Numbered from the stretch's first letter, positions 37,648 through 47,490 are shown. The stretch is DNA of 64,000 nucleotides from SAR202 cluster bacterium AD-804-J14_MRT_500m (GCA_009391275.1 VEXF01000006.1:1-64000), one strand, 5' to 3'. A program made the numbers and translations. Notes: generated by a model not told the origin, from the sequence alone.

Positions 37648-38276
37648 TTCAGCATCACGACCTGTTAGCTTACTGGACAGTCTTGAACCAGTCACTATAG
37701 GCCACGTGAGCCAGCGAATCGGAGCTCATCTGTTACCCACGAAAGCCTAGAACCGCGCCACAATTTGGTTTGGTTGACGTCTTGGAGATTCATATTTGAG
37801 CTGTTCCGCCTGTCTATGTTAGAGGCAATCATCACTTTGATAATATTTAAATAAAAACTAATATTTATTCAATAATGAATTTGCTGTCATTTGGACTCGT
37901 AGCTCCTACATAGGTCCGACCCATCTTTCGATCAGTGATTCTATCAAACATTTTGTTTGTTCCAGCGAGCCCGGTTTTCCATTCAGTATTCGCATATCGC
38001 GAGTCAAATTAAAACTCGTTGGCCATCACGTTTATATTTGATTTTTGATGGATCTGAACCAGTACTAACAAAACCGAATTAGGAGTTAGCAAAAACTTTA
38101 TTAATAGCCCCGGCTTCTAGAATTTCGGGCATTTACTTTTAATTAGTTACTAAATTACTTCTTAACTGCCGCACGATTGTTCATAGTTCGTTCCAACCCA
38201 TCAACAACTGGCACATGTAGCAATAATCCAGTTTCTAGATAATTCCATATTAATATAAGAATTTACTAGAAAATAC

Positions 38277-38304
38277 TTGACAATTTGTAATTATCTGCCA
38301 TTAT
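38277..38304 (+). promoter_or_regulatory. Promoter candidate for the MBL hydrolase
   Basis: A perfect -35 TTGACA (38277-38282) with CATTAT 16 bases later, or TATGTT 19 bases later. Transcription from here would give a leader of about 330 nucleotides before the MBL start. Confidence 0.5.
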
Positions 38305-38486
38305 GTTATCAGGATAAGGCAATCTGGTGAACCTAAATCTTGATATGAAACGCTGAGAAATATCGGGCCAGACAGATATATCTGAATTGAGCGTGTCTCA
38401 TTTGCTGCCCATACCGTTGGCAAATCTTGAATTAAGATGCCCTGCCTTGGAAGATTGAAAGTTATGTCCAGTGTGGGCTGGGGACA

Positions 38487-38634
38487 AAAGGAGGTGATAT
38501 CAAAATCTAGTTGTGCTAGGTAGAAGGCTGGACTTTAGAGATTATGCCGAAACTACCACAAACGAAATTGCTTATTGATCTTCTTAAGTGAGAAGACCAA
38601 TAAGAAGGCCAACAGGCGAAAGGAGGTGATAATG
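38487..38634 (+). promoter_or_regulatory. Structured leader with two perfect anti-SD complements
   Basis: AAAGGAGGTGAT, the exact 12-nt complement of the usual 16S rRNA 3' end, occurs at 38487-38498 and again at 38619-38630. Between them a hairpin CTTATTG-at-CTTCT / AGAAG-ac-CAATAAG spans 38571-38604. The first site has no ORF of useful length after it. The second is optimally spaced for ATG 38632, a three-codon frame ATG CGG CCA TGA that overlaps the MBL start. Confidence 0.45.
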
Positions 38635-38639
38635 CGGCC

Positions 38640-39470
38640 ATGATGACAACATCAATAAAGCTGCTCAGTGACGGAACCATCAAACGAGATGGCGGTTGCA
38701 TGTTTGGGCATTTACCCAAAACTTCGTGGGAAAACTGGATTGTCACAGATCGAAAAAACCGAATGACCCTAGGGTTAAACTGTCTATTAATCCAAATTGC
38801 GGGAAAGAACATCGTAGTTGATACCGGAGTAGGTTCAAAGGACGTCGATGGTATGCGAGAAGACTACGGTTTGGGCCCAAGCAGACTAGTGAAGAATCTT
38901 AAAAGCATGGGGATCTCCACAAATCAGGTAGACGTTGTAATATTAACGCATCTTCATTTTGACCATTGTGGAGGCTGCACTAAGCTAGACCGTACGGGAT
39001 CACTAATCCCCACATTCCCTAAGGCCAAACATTATGTCCAGAAACAATGCTGGGACGAAGCACAAAACCCAAGCGAAAGGTTTAGAGACGTCTACTTTGA
39101 ACGAGACTTTCGTCCGATTGAAGACTCGAGCCAGTTAGAGCTAATGGACGGAGACCACGAAATACTTCCCGGACTTAACGTGACATTGACGAATGGACCT
39201 TCTACAGGACACCAAATAGTAATGCTGAACCATGGTGGAGAACGTGTGGCATTTATGGGAGATTTAGTGCCAACAGCACGACACCTAGATCTCGCCTCTA
39301 TTCCATCATTTGATCAATACCCAGAAGAGACACTCGAGGTTAAACGTGAAGTATTGAGTCGAGCTGAAAAAGAGGGGTGGCTTTTAGTCTTTTCACATGG
39401 GATAGCCAAAAAAGCAGGTTATCTAGAGCGCTACAACGGAAGATCCTATCTAAGGACTATTGAATTGTAA
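38640..39470 (+). CDS. MBL-fold metallo-hydrolase
   Basis: A 276-residue metallo-beta-lactamase-fold enzyme. The dizinc motif is LTHLHFDHCGG (HxHxDH), with NGPSTGHQIVMLNHGG carrying the next His, the bridging Asp in AFMGDLVPTARH, and the last His in LVFSHGIAKKAG. Layout resembles N-acyl-homoserine-lactone lactonases and alkyl hydrolases, but the substrate is unassigned. Two ATG codons in a row begin it, overlapping a three-codon frame that owns the strong ribosome site, so translation may rely on re-initiation. Confidence 0.88.
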   Translation: MMTTSIKLLSDGTIKRDGGCMFGHLPKTSWENWIVTDRKNRMTLGLNCLLIQIAGKNIVVDTGVGSKDVDGMREDYGLGPSRLVKNLKSMGISTNQVDVVILTHLHFDHCGGCTKLDRTGSLIPTFPKAKHYVQKQCWDEAQNPSERFRDVYFERDFRPIEDSSQLELMDGDHEILPGLNVTLTNGPSTGHQIVMLNHGGERVAFMGDLVPTARHLDLASIPSFDQYPEETLEVKREVLSRAEKEGWLLVFSHGIAKKAGYLERYNGRSYLRTIEL

Positions 39471-39505
39471 CTATTCCAATCCACCGGGAAATCTCCATAT
39501 GGAAC

Positions 39506-39535
39506 TACGGCGGGTTGAGTAATCAACCCGCCGTA
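39506..39535. terminator. Bidirectional hairpin between MBL gene and mtaB
   Basis: A perfect 13-bp stem TACGGCGGGTTGA / TCAACCCGCCGTA with a 4-base loop sits between convergent gene ends. There is no long T-tract on either strand, so it may terminate weakly or protect 3' ends. Confidence 0.6.
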
Positions 39536-39541
39536 CATTAT

Positions 39542-40870
39542 CTATCCAGAATCAACTTTAGGCGGAATGACCTCACAGTTGATAGCACGACCTTCCTCGA
39601 CTCCTAGCCTAGCCAACGTAGTCTTGTTAGTTAGATTGTCAGGCCAAACACAACGCACTCTCAAATAATTGTCTGTTAAACCGATGTAAGCCTTATCACG
39701 AGAACGATCTGATTTCTCCCACAACACGGTATGTATGCTTCCAAAAGACTTCTTCCGGAAATCCGACGCTTTTCTAGAAGCCAAGCTCAACATAGTCTTG
39801 GTGCGATCTCTCCGCTCAATCGAATTCTGCTTAGAAGCCACGTGAGCTGCGGTGGTCCCAGGGCGAACCGAGTAAGGGAAGACATGGATGTTCGCTAAGT
39901 TAAGTCCCTCGCAGAAGCGATAACTCTCTTCAAATTCCCCCTTCCCTTCAGTGGGAAATCCAACTATAAGATCTGCAGTTACTGATGCACCAGGGAGGAA
40001 TTGATATATTTCCTTAACCCGGCGATCGTAGATTTCAGTCGTATAGCGCCGCCTCATGTCCTTTAGGACTACATCACTCCCACTTTGTAATGGGATGTGG
40101 AAGTGGGGACAAAGCCTAGGGTTTTTCCACAAACTCAGCAATTCAGGTGTAATCTCTTGCGGTTGAAGGGAGGAAACTCTCAGCCTTTCCAGATTGGTTT
40201 GTTGTAAGAGGTTTTCAATCAAATTTATAAGGTTAGTTCCAGGTATATCATACCCATACGAACCCAGCTGGGTTCCCGTTAAAACCACTTCTTTGAAACC
40301 TTCGCCCACACAAGTCCGCACTTGATCGACCAGGGAACGCAAAGGGATACTATGCTCCCTGCCACGAACCTTTGGAACGATGCAATATGAACATATCTGA
40401 TTACATCCCTCTTGTATTTTGACCATCGCCCGTGTCCTTTGAAATCCGTTGAGAGGTCCTGTGGCGAGGTTATATGGATCAGATTTAGGCGATTCATTTT
40501 GAAACTTCTCGAGTATCTGCTCAACTAACCTGTGTTTGTCGAAGTTGCCACCGACTAAGTCAACACCAGGAATGTTTTTAACTTCATCGAATCTGCGTTG
40601 AACGTAGCAACCGGTAGCAACGACAGTTGTCAGAGGATTTATTCTCCGAGCTGCCCGCAACGCATTTCGTGCCTTTGCGTCGGCGACGTGAGTTACAGTG
40701 CAGGAGTTGAGCACGTATACGTCTGGTCCGTCCTCGGTTCCTACAATGCGAAACCCAGCTTCCAAAAAACGGCGTAATAATACATCACTATCGGCCTGGT
40801 TAAGCTTGCAACCATGCGTCTCTATTGCTACTGTACGTCGGGTCAAGCTAATTGAACTTTGTTCAGGCAC
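39542..40870 (-). CDS. mtaB: tRNA (N6-threonylcarbamoyladenosine37) methylthiotransferase MtaB
   Basis: A 442-residue radical-SAM methylthiotransferase that converts t6A37 to ms2t6A37. The N-terminal UPF0004 cluster ligands are IETHGCKLNQADS, NSCTVTHVAD and ATGCYVQRR. The radical SAM motif is QEGCNQICSYCIVPKVRG (CxxxCxxC). A TRAM-like C-terminal region ends near ARLGVEEGRAINCEVI. CKLNQ rather than CQMN favours MtaB over MiaB and RimO. Start GTG, preceded by GAGGAG at eight bases. Confidence 0.93.
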   Translation of the reverse strand: MPEQSSISLTRRTVAIETHGCKLNQADSDVLLRRFLEAGFRIVGTEDGPDVYVLNSCTVTHVADAKARNALRAARRINPLTTVVATGCYVQRRFDEVKNIPGVDLVGGNFDKHRLVEQILEKFQNESPKSDPYNLATGPLNGFQRTRAMVKIQEGCNQICSYCIVPKVRGREHSIPLRSLVDQVRTCVGEGFKEVVLTGTQLGSYGYDIPGTNLINLIENLLQQTNLERLRVSSLQPQEITPELLSLWKNPRLCPHFHIPLQSGSDVVLKDMRRRYTTEIYDRRVKEIYQFLPGASVTADLIVGFPTEGKGEFEESYRFCEGLNLANIHVFPYSVRPGTTAAHVASKQNSIERRDRTKTMLSLASRKASDFRKKSFGSIHTVLWEKSDRSRDKAYIGLTDNYLRVRCVWPDNLTNKTTLARLGVEEGRAINCEVIPPKVDSG

Positions 40871-41090
40871 CTAATCGTCTCCTCAAATACCGGGTAACTG
40901 AGCTATAAAATTACCACTTGTCCTCTAACGTGTGATCACGAATCACGTAGGCTATTATACGAAACCGTGGAAACAGCCTCAACGAACTAGCTAGCAGCAA
41001 GAAACCTCAAGTCGATCAACGATCTACCTCGCAAGATTAGTAATGTCAACTTACCTTTTTAATATCCAAGACTGACTTTCATCTTACAAG

Positions 41091-41708
41091 ATGCAAATTT
41101 ATGACATATCTACTCCGCTTTCTAAAGAAACATCTAGGTATAAAGGAGATCCGCCTTTTCGTCTGCGCTATGTTTCACAAGTCGAAAAAGGGGCACCGTT
41201 TTCGCTGAGTTCTATTTCAATGTCCTCCCATACCGGCACCCATGTCGACGCCCCATCGCATTTCATAAGCGGATCACCCACCGTTGAAACCCTCTCCTTA
41301 GAACGTCTAATCGGACCGGCATATGTTCAAAATGTTGGTCCGATGGTTATAGACAGTACAGCTTTGAATAGTTTTCAAATTCCACCTAATACACGGCGCC
41401 TTTTGATTAAAACCAATACGGAATTTGCCAAATCGCATCCCGGGATTGGGCTTACGGTAGATGGTGCGAAATGGTTATTAAAAAACAACGTTCAATTAGT
41501 AGGGATTGACCAGCTTTCTATTGAACCCAACAACCACAACGATTACATCGTACATACAACGTTATTGAAGGCCGGTGTTGTGATAGTCGAAGGACTTGCA
41601 TTGAATCATGTGCCAGAAGGGACGTATGAACTTTATTGTCTTCCATTAAAGATTATGGGAGCTGAAGGGGCTCCTGCTCGGGCCATATTAGTAGACACTA
41701 AAAGTTAA
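41091..41708 (+). CDS. Cyclase-family hydrolase (kynurenine formamidase-like)
   Basis: A 205-residue protein of the putative-cyclase family, which includes kynurenine formamidase KynB and other metal-dependent amide or lactone hydrolases. The signature HTGTHVDAPSHF is intact. Supporting stretches are YDISTPLSKETSRYKGDPPF and VGIDQLSIEP, with a late VIVEGLALNHVPEGTYEL. No tryptophan-pathway gene is nearby, so the substrate stays open. ATG start; no strong ribosome site. Confidence 0.87.
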   Translation: MQIYDISTPLSKETSRYKGDPPFRLRYVSQVEKGAPFSLSSISMSSHTGTHVDAPSHFISGSPTVETLSLERLIGPAYVQNVGPMVIDSTALNSFQIPPNTRRLLIKTNTEFAKSHPGIGLTVDGAKWLLKNNVQLVGIDQLSIEPNNHNDYIVHTTLLKAGVVIVEGLALNHVPEGTYELYCLPLKIMGAEGAPARAILVDTKS

Positions 41709-41840
41709 ACAACCGACACCTTGAACAGAATCGGTTAACTTCACTGTTCTATTGCGCCCTTACGAAGTGTATAATTGTGTATTATCTAGGCGCGGCAACG
41801 GCACAAAATTAGATAACTTCCCGCGCATGGAGGATCGATT

Positions 41841-43394
41841 TTGGCGAAAACCAAGCGCGTAGTGCTTATACAACCCAGATCACCTGGGGGCAACTTCGAA
41901 TACGTAGCGATTCCCCGGCAAGGTATGCTGTTTCTTTCCGCCGCGCTAGAACAATCACAAGACTCATACCTATATGAGCGAGAGATTTGGTTTGAAGATC
42001 GCAGTGGGAAAATAGACCCCGACAAAGATCTTGAAGGAACAGATCTATTGATGGTTTCTGCGCTGATAAACGAAGCCCCTCGCGGTTACGAAATCGGCAG
42101 ATTAGCTAAAGAATACCACCCTGAGATCAAGACTATTGGTGGCGGTCCTCAAATGGGTCCTTTGCCACAAGAGGCAATGAACGAAGGTAAATTCGATGTC
42201 ATAGTGCAACGCGAAGCAGAGGACATCATCGGTCCTCTTTCCGACGTGCTACTTACCTACAAAGGGGACGAACTCAAGAAAGCATTATATAAAATTCCCG
42301 GGATCACATTTATGGATAACGGATTCCCGGTGCAAACGGCTAGGCGCGGAACCATTCGACCTGATCTAGTAGAACTACCAGATTTCTATTCCATCAAAGA
42401 CTTGACATCTGCCAGGCCCATGGCAGGAGGTGTTTTAGAAACAGTTAGAGGATGTACCGAAAAATGTACATACTGCCAAGTCATACAACAATTTTTAGGC
42501 TATAGAATGATAAGCCGAGAAACTGAGCTAAAGCGGTTAGAACAACTTCAAGGTTTAGCTTCAGATGGTCTTATACACTCGAGTAAAAATGGACGATTCG
42601 CAGTTTTCGTATCTGACGATCTTCATCCTCCACCACTGAGAGCAGTCAAATATAGGGATGAGCGTCTGGCCCGGATCAAGAATTGGAAGGGCCATACGGA
42701 CGACATGTATCTGATTTGTCAGACAAGGGCAGAAATTGGACAGGATCCTGAACTCTCCTACGCATTACGGGAAATTGGCATGGAAATGCTCTATGTAGGC
42801 GTGGAATCCCAAGATGCGAAGAACCTAGCGTTAGTCAATAAAAGACAAGAACCGGGACAAGTAAACGAGGACTTGAAAAGCCTTAACCAACTAGGGTTTA
42901 CGATCGTAGCAATGACTATCATAGGACTGCCCAACGACACAGAAGAAAGTATCATGGAGATGGCCGACTGGATAACCCACATCAGCAAATACCAAACTGC
43001 AAATCTTTTAACCCCGCTGCCTGCTACTTCAAACTGGTCAGACTTAGTACCACTTGATTCGAATGGTGACATATTGCCAGAAGGGAAAATAAGGCCATAC
43101 CACCTTTATACAGGCCGCCAGTTCGTGCACCAAGATCCGCGCTGGACCCTAGAAGAATCCCGGCAACTTTTCAATAGATACCAATCCAAGCTTAATCCGG
43201 TAGATAAGTTGTACGCCAGGCTATTCCATCTAATCGAACGATACAGGAAGCGTCTCTCGGCAAAAGGTGAGCAATTATCTGAGTCTCTTTCAAATGGCCG
43301 GAAAAATCTAAACGACCTCAAACAGAAAGTCCTTGATGGGGAATCGCTGGCTATAATCCAACAGAAGACCCCTAAACCAGCGATGGACGACTAG
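41841..43394 (+). CDS. B12-binding-type radical SAM protein
   Basis: A 517-residue protein. The N-terminal 150 residues look like a cobalamin-binding-type alpha/beta domain (VVLIQPRSPGG, LLMVSALINEAPRGYEIG, TIGGGPQMGPLPQEA). The radical SAM core has VRGCTEKCTYCQVI, a CxxxCxxC cluster motif, followed by YVGVESQDAKNL and TIIGLPNDTEESIMEM. Members methylate unactivated carbons or build natural products; the reaction here is unknown. Start TTG with GGAGG upstream. TATAAT at 41770-41775 is a plausible -10. Confidence 0.83.
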   Translation: MAKTKRVVLIQPRSPGGNFEYVAIPRQGMLFLSAALEQSQDSYLYEREIWFEDRSGKIDPDKDLEGTDLLMVSALINEAPRGYEIGRLAKEYHPEIKTIGGGPQMGPLPQEAMNEGKFDVIVQREAEDIIGPLSDVLLTYKGDELKKALYKIPGITFMDNGFPVQTARRGTIRPDLVELPDFYSIKDLTSARPMAGGVLETVRGCTEKCTYCQVIQQFLGYRMISRETELKRLEQLQGLASDGLIHSSKNGRFAVFVSDDLHPPPLRAVKYRDERLARIKNWKGHTDDMYLICQTRAEIGQDPELSYALREIGMEMLYVGVESQDAKNLALVNKRQEPGQVNEDLKSLNQLGFTIVAMTIIGLPNDTEESIMEMADWITHISKYQTANLLTPLPATSNWSDLVPLDSNGDILPEGKIRPYHLYTGRQFVHQDPRWTLEESRQLFNRYQSKLNPVDKLYARLFHLIERYRKRLSAKGEQLSESLSNGRKNLNDLKQKVLDGESLAIIQQKTPKPAMDD

Positions 43395-43473
43395 GACAGT
43401 ACCAGCAATTCATATCACTATCCCCCCTGTCCAAAATAAAACCTGCTCTTAATATTACTTTGCGAGGAAAACT

Positions 43474-44718
43474 CTGAAGAACCGAGTTTTTATTACAGGG
43501 TGTGGCGTTATCAGCCCTCAAGGGTTGGACAGCGAATCCACTTGGAAGGCAATCAAGGCAGGTGTTTCTGGGATCGATTATATATCGGCATTTGATGCTG
43601 AGGGGTTCGACGTTAGAATCGCGGCAGAAGTAAAGGGGTTCGAACCGACTGATTACCTAGACCGAAAGGCTGCCCGCCGCACAGATCGCTTCGTTCAGTT
43701 TGCGACGGCGGCCTGTCAAGAGGCATTATCCCAGGCTGGCTTAGACCTTACGAAGGTGGACCGGTATCGTGTTTCCGTCTTAGTAGGCAGTGGTATAGGC
43801 GGAATTATAACATTGTCAGGGCAATATAACGTCTTAGAATCCAAAGGACCAAGCAGAGTTTCACCCTTCTTAATTCCAATGATGCTAGGAGACATGGCAT
43901 CTGCACAGATCTCGATGTTAACTGGCGCTTTGGGCCCTAATATTTGCCTGGTATCTTCCTGTTCTAGCGGAGCAGACGCAATAGGCACCGCTTCGGAAAT
44001 GATCAGACGAGGTGAGATGGACATAGTTTTGGCAGGTGGCAGCGAAGCACCGATCTGCCCAATAGCCAACGCTGGTTTCGCATCCCTCAGAGCGTTATCG
44101 AGGCGAAACCAGGAGCCTCAGAAAGCTAGCCGACCATTTGATTCCGACCGGGATGGTTTTGTCATGGGCGAAGGATCTGCCATCCTTGTACTCGAGAGCC
44201 ACGAAAGCCTGGTTCGCAGAAATGCAACGCCTCTAGCAGAAGTATTGGGGTATGGTGCAACTTCGGACGCTTTCCATGTCACAGAACCGGCTCCCACAGG
44301 AGAAAGCGCAGCCACGGCAATGAAGATAGCATTAACTCGGTCCGGCCTGACCGGTAAAGACATCGATTACATTAATGCCCACGGAACTTCCACACCGCTG
44401 AACGATCGACAAGAAACTCAAGCAATTAAACGCGCGCTAGGTGACGATGCATACAGGATCCCCATAAGCTCTACTAAGTCTATGACTGGTCACTTATTAG
44501 GAGCTGGAGGTGCTCTGGAGGCCGCTCTTTGCGTGAAAGCTCTAGAGCATAGCCTAATCCCCCCGACGATCAATCTAGCCAAGCCCGATGACGATTGTGA
44601 TCTTGATTACACTCCTAACACGGCCCGTGAAGCAAGAGTTAGAGTTGTCATGAGCAACTCCTTTGGGTTCGGTGGTCACAACTCAGTCCTAGTTATAGCC
44701 GAGCCCGATCAAGCCTAA
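43474..44718 (+). CDS. fabF: Beta-ketoacyl-ACP synthase II (FabF family), probable CTG start
   Basis: Condensing enzyme of fatty-acid elongation. The catalytic triad is visible: Cys in CLVSSCSSGADAIG, His in NAHGTSTPLND and His in KSMTGHLLGAGGALEA. A start at TTG 43525 would remove the first strand. In frame upstream the sequence reads KNRVFITGCGVISPQG, the standard FabF N-terminus, and the only candidate initiator after the upstream stop is CTG at 43474, six bases after GAGG. That gives 414 residues, the normal length. No acpP or other fab gene is adjacent; recJ follows. Confidence 0.92.
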   Translation: MKNRVFITGCGVISPQGLDSESTWKAIKAGVSGIDYISAFDAEGFDVRIAAEVKGFEPTDYLDRKAARRTDRFVQFATAACQEALSQAGLDLTKVDRYRVSVLVGSGIGGIITLSGQYNVLESKGPSRVSPFLIPMMLGDMASAQISMLTGALGPNICLVSSCSSGADAIGTASEMIRRGEMDIVLAGGSEAPICPIANAGFASLRALSRRNQEPQKASRPFDSDRDGFVMGEGSAILVLESHESLVRRNATPLAEVLGYGATSDAFHVTEPAPTGESAATAMKIALTRSGLTGKDIDYINAHGTSTPLNDRQETQAIKRALGDDAYRIPISSTKSMTGHLLGAGGALEAALCVKALEHSLIPPTINLAKPDDDCDLDYTPNTAREARVRVVMSNSFGFGGHNSVLVIAEPDQA

Positions 44719-44754
44719 TTGCGAGTTAACGTCGAATCCAATAAAAGTTAGTTC

Positions 44755-46458
44755 TTGGTGAAAACCGGATTAACAATGCCTGCAAGAAAAAGATGGAAAT
44801 CTTTGCCTAGAGCGCCCAAAGAATTTGCCGAAGATATAGGGCTGCCTAAATTAATTGCCCAACTCGTATATAACCGACATATTACACGTCCGGATTTAAT
44901 AGATGATTTTTTCAACGAAACCACCGCAAAGCTCCACAATCCATATCTCCTTCCAGGAATGGGTGAATCAGTTTCCAGGCTAACTCATGCTATACGATCT
45001 GAAGAAACTATAGGCGTATTCGGAGATTTCGACGTCGATGGCGTTACCGCCACAGCAATTCTTTCGGACGGATTAACTAAGTTGGGTGCAAGCATCGCGC
45101 CTTATATTCCCCATCGCGTTTCCGAAGGGCATGGGCTAAATTCAGAAGCAATCCAAGCATTGAGAGCGTCGGGCACGAACCTGATTATAACAGTCGACTG
45201 CGGCGTAACTTCACACAAAGAAGTCCTGTTAGCAAGTGATCTAGGCATGGACGTCATAATAACTGATCACCATACTCCCCCGCCAAATCTTCCCGAAGCT
45301 TTGGCCGTAGTTAACCCAAAAGTGCAATGGTCAAAATATCCATTTCAAGAACTCACGGGCGCAGGTCTCGCATTTAAGCTAATACAAGGCGTCTATCAAC
45401 ATAAAGGCATGCCATGGCCAACAGATCTCCTACAACTCGCCGCGCTAGGTACCGTGGCAGATCTAGCACCGTTACACAACGAAAACCGCACAATCGTCCG
45501 AGAGGGATTAAAAGGATTAAGTAACAGTACTCGCCCAGGAATCCTGGCCCTGATGCGGAGGGTTGGGCGACTAGGACAGCCTATTGATACCGAGACAATC
45601 GCATTTGGGTTAGCACCACGACTAAATGCCTCAGGCCGGCTTGATCATGCTATAACCAGTTACCAACTTTTAACTTCGGAATCCACGATAGAGGCCACAA
45701 CTCTTGCTTCGCAATTAGAAGCATTTAACCAAGAACGAAGATCATTAACTGAAGCTTCATACTCTATTGCTAAACAAAAAGTGTCTATGGAGGATGATCC
45801 GCCAATTCTGGTTATAGGAGATGAAAGTTTTATACCTGGTATTGCCGGATTAATAGCCAGTAAATTAGTAGATGAGTTTCATAGGCCAGCCATCGTCTTA
45901 TCATTCGAAGGAGACTTAGCAAGAGCCAGTGCTCGTAGCATCTCTGGATTCAACATGATCGAAGCACTGTCTAGTTGCGAAGATCTTTTCCAAAAAGTCG
46001 GGGGACATGCAATGGCTGCAGGTTTTACCGCACCTCGTGAGAATATCCCAGAAGTTAACGATAGACTGAATGAAATAGGCCGTTTCGCTCTCGAAAGAGT
46101 CGATTTAGAACCTACTCTGATGGTTGATGCTGCGGCGTCACCCTCAAATTTATTGGGCTCCACTTACGAATGGCTCAGCAAATTAGAGCCTCATGGCGTT
46201 GGGAATCCGAAACCTATTTTTTTCGCGAGGTCCATGAACGTCCTTCATAGCCGCACCGTCGGGTCTGAAGGACAACATCTCAGTTTAAGCCTCAGCGACG
46301 GACAGTCTACTTGGAAAGGGATAGCATTTCGCCAAGGTGATCGTCATGTACACAAAGAGGATACGCTAGATGTGATTTACAATTTGACTACAAACAGCTT
46401 TGGTAACCAGAACACGATTGAGATGAACATCCAAGATTTCCGTCTTTCAGAAAACTAA
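44755..46458 (+). CDS. recJ: Single-stranded-DNA-specific exonuclease RecJ
   Basis: A DHH-family 5'-3' nuclease used in recombination and mismatch repair. Motifs: IGVFGDFDVDGVTATAIL (motif I), LIITVDCGV (II), VIITDHHTPP (III, DHH), LAALGTVADLAPL (IV) and the DHHA1 region SARSISGFNMIEALSSC with KVGGHAMAAGFT. An OB-fold domain follows. 567 residues from TTG 44755; GTG 44758 or ATG 44776 are alternative starts, and none has a clear ribosome site. Confidence 0.95.
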   Translation: MVKTGLTMPARKRWKSLPRAPKEFAEDIGLPKLIAQLVYNRHITRPDLIDDFFNETTAKLHNPYLLPGMGESVSRLTHAIRSEETIGVFGDFDVDGVTATAILSDGLTKLGASIAPYIPHRVSEGHGLNSEAIQALRASGTNLIITVDCGVTSHKEVLLASDLGMDVIITDHHTPPPNLPEALAVVNPKVQWSKYPFQELTGAGLAFKLIQGVYQHKGMPWPTDLLQLAALGTVADLAPLHNENRTIVREGLKGLSNSTRPGILALMRRVGRLGQPIDTETIAFGLAPRLNASGRLDHAITSYQLLTSESTIEATTLASQLEAFNQERRSLTEASYSIAKQKVSMEDDPPILVIGDESFIPGIAGLIASKLVDEFHRPAIVLSFEGDLARASARSISGFNMIEALSSCEDLFQKVGGHAMAAGFTAPRENIPEVNDRLNEIGRFALERVDLEPTLMVDAAASPSNLLGSTYEWLSKLEPHGVGNPKPIFFARSMNVLHSRTVGSEGQHLSLSLSDGQSTWKGIAFRQGDRHVHKEDTLDVIYNLTTNSFGNQNTIEMNIQDFRLSEN

Positions 46459-46545
46459 GACTTGTCTATTCAGGGACTCCGTACCTGTATATCTCGGCAG
46501 TCAAAGCCCTCGAGGCGTCCTCACAATCACTGATCATCAGATATC

Positions 46546-47490
46546 CTACCCGTTTCCTGACCCACCCGGCCGTTGTATCCGTTTTACTACTTGAGCTTTT
46601 GAAATTAGCAAGAACACGCTAAAAGTAAGGATGATCAAACAACATATTTGGGCTAAATCCAGACGCATCAATTTCTCATCGTCCAGCCTTATGAAACTTA
46701 TAAAAAATCTGCCTAGAGAATAGAGCGCCGCATACGAAGCAAAAAGCATGCCATGAGGCCTCAACCTGCCCTTCAAGACAAACCAAAGGATCCCAAAAAC
46801 TACCAAATCTAAGATCATTTCATATACAACCGCAGGGTGCTGTGAAACAACTGCAAGATATGGAGCCTGCATATTCTGATAAAGGGCCTGAGTTTGCTCA
46901 TGGCTGTATACGAAACCCCATGGCAAACTCGTTGGCAAAGAAAAATGTTCTCCATTGATTATATCTCCGATGCGTCCGATGGCCATCGCGATAAGTAAAG
47001 CCGGTGCTGCAATATCAGATAATCTTCCTCTTGATGGCATAGACACAAACTCGAGCCTACCTAGCCAGGAAAGACGTGCATTCCAAAAGCTCAGGAACTG
47101 TGGTTGGTTTCGGATTGACATGTAGGCTATACCGGCTAGCCATCCACCACTGATTGCCCCGATAATAGCAATTCCTCCCTGCCATACATAGAAAATATTA
47201 CCTGGATCATTTTTATAAAGAGCGCCAACATAGGAATCTGGAGCAGTCAGATGGTCTACAACATGTAATATACGTGAGCCCACAACTCCACCGATAATGC
47301 ACCATATAGCAATCGAGAACGTAGTATCTGGAATAATGCCTTCGTCTCTTTTAACCCAATATGCGACTAACGCCACCGCTATAACTACGGCGACGAACGT
47401 GAAAAATCCATGCCAAGTCAGGATAAAGGGCCCCCACTCTGCCAAGTCAGGATCCAGCCCAATACGAATTATCCCCAGGAAACCGTTCAT
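46546..47490 (-). CDS. lgt: Prolipoprotein diacylglyceryl transferase
   Basis: A 314-residue membrane enzyme that transfers diacylglycerol from phosphatidylglycerol to the lipobox Cys of prolipoproteins. Seven or so membrane helices; conserved sites include IIGGVVGSRILHV, WQGGIAIIGAISGGW and the signature AIGRIGDIINGEHF, where the usual RIGNFINGE has Asp-Ile in place of Asn-Phe. ATG at 47490 with AAAGGA upstream; the TTG one codon earlier is less likely. It converges with recJ. Confidence 0.93.
   Translation of the reverse strand: MNGFLGIIRIGLDPDLAEWGPFILTWHGFFTFVAVVIAVALVAYWVKRDEGIIPDTTFSIAIWCIIGGVVGSRILHVVDHLTAPDSYVGALYKNDPGNIFYVWQGGIAIIGAISGGWLAGIAYMSIRNQPQFLSFWNARLSWLGRLEFVSMPSRGRLSDIAAPALLIAMAIGRIGDIINGEHFSLPTSLPWGFVYSHEQTQALYQNMQAPYLAVVSQHPAVVYEMILDLVVFGILWFVLKGRLRPHGMLFASYAALYSLGRFFISFIRLDDEKLMRLDLAQICCLIILTFSVFLLISKAQVVKRIQRPGGSGNG

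Larger units (their letters stand above)
37648..38639. other. 992-bp AT-rich non-coding region
   Basis: The longest gene-free stretch in the window. It contains a promoter candidate at 38277, a 12-base palindrome CAGATATATCTG at 38373-38384 and, nearer the MBL gene, two strong ribosome-site sequences and a hairpin. Two very short frames exist (19 codons from ATG 38464; 15 codons from ATG 38544), neither with a convincing ribosome site. No transposase relic or known riboswitch was recognised. Confidence 0.5.

Noticed and set aside
38331..38420. Possible TPP riboswitch because CTGAGA occurs in the MBL leader
   Set aside because: The other conserved THI-box blocks are missing or in the wrong order.
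38464..38523. 19-codon ORF overlapping the first strong SD in the MBL leader, considered as a RiPP precursor
   Set aside because: No leader-core pattern, only a weak ribosome site and no modification enzyme directly adjacent; the radical SAM gene is 3.3 kb away beyond other genes.
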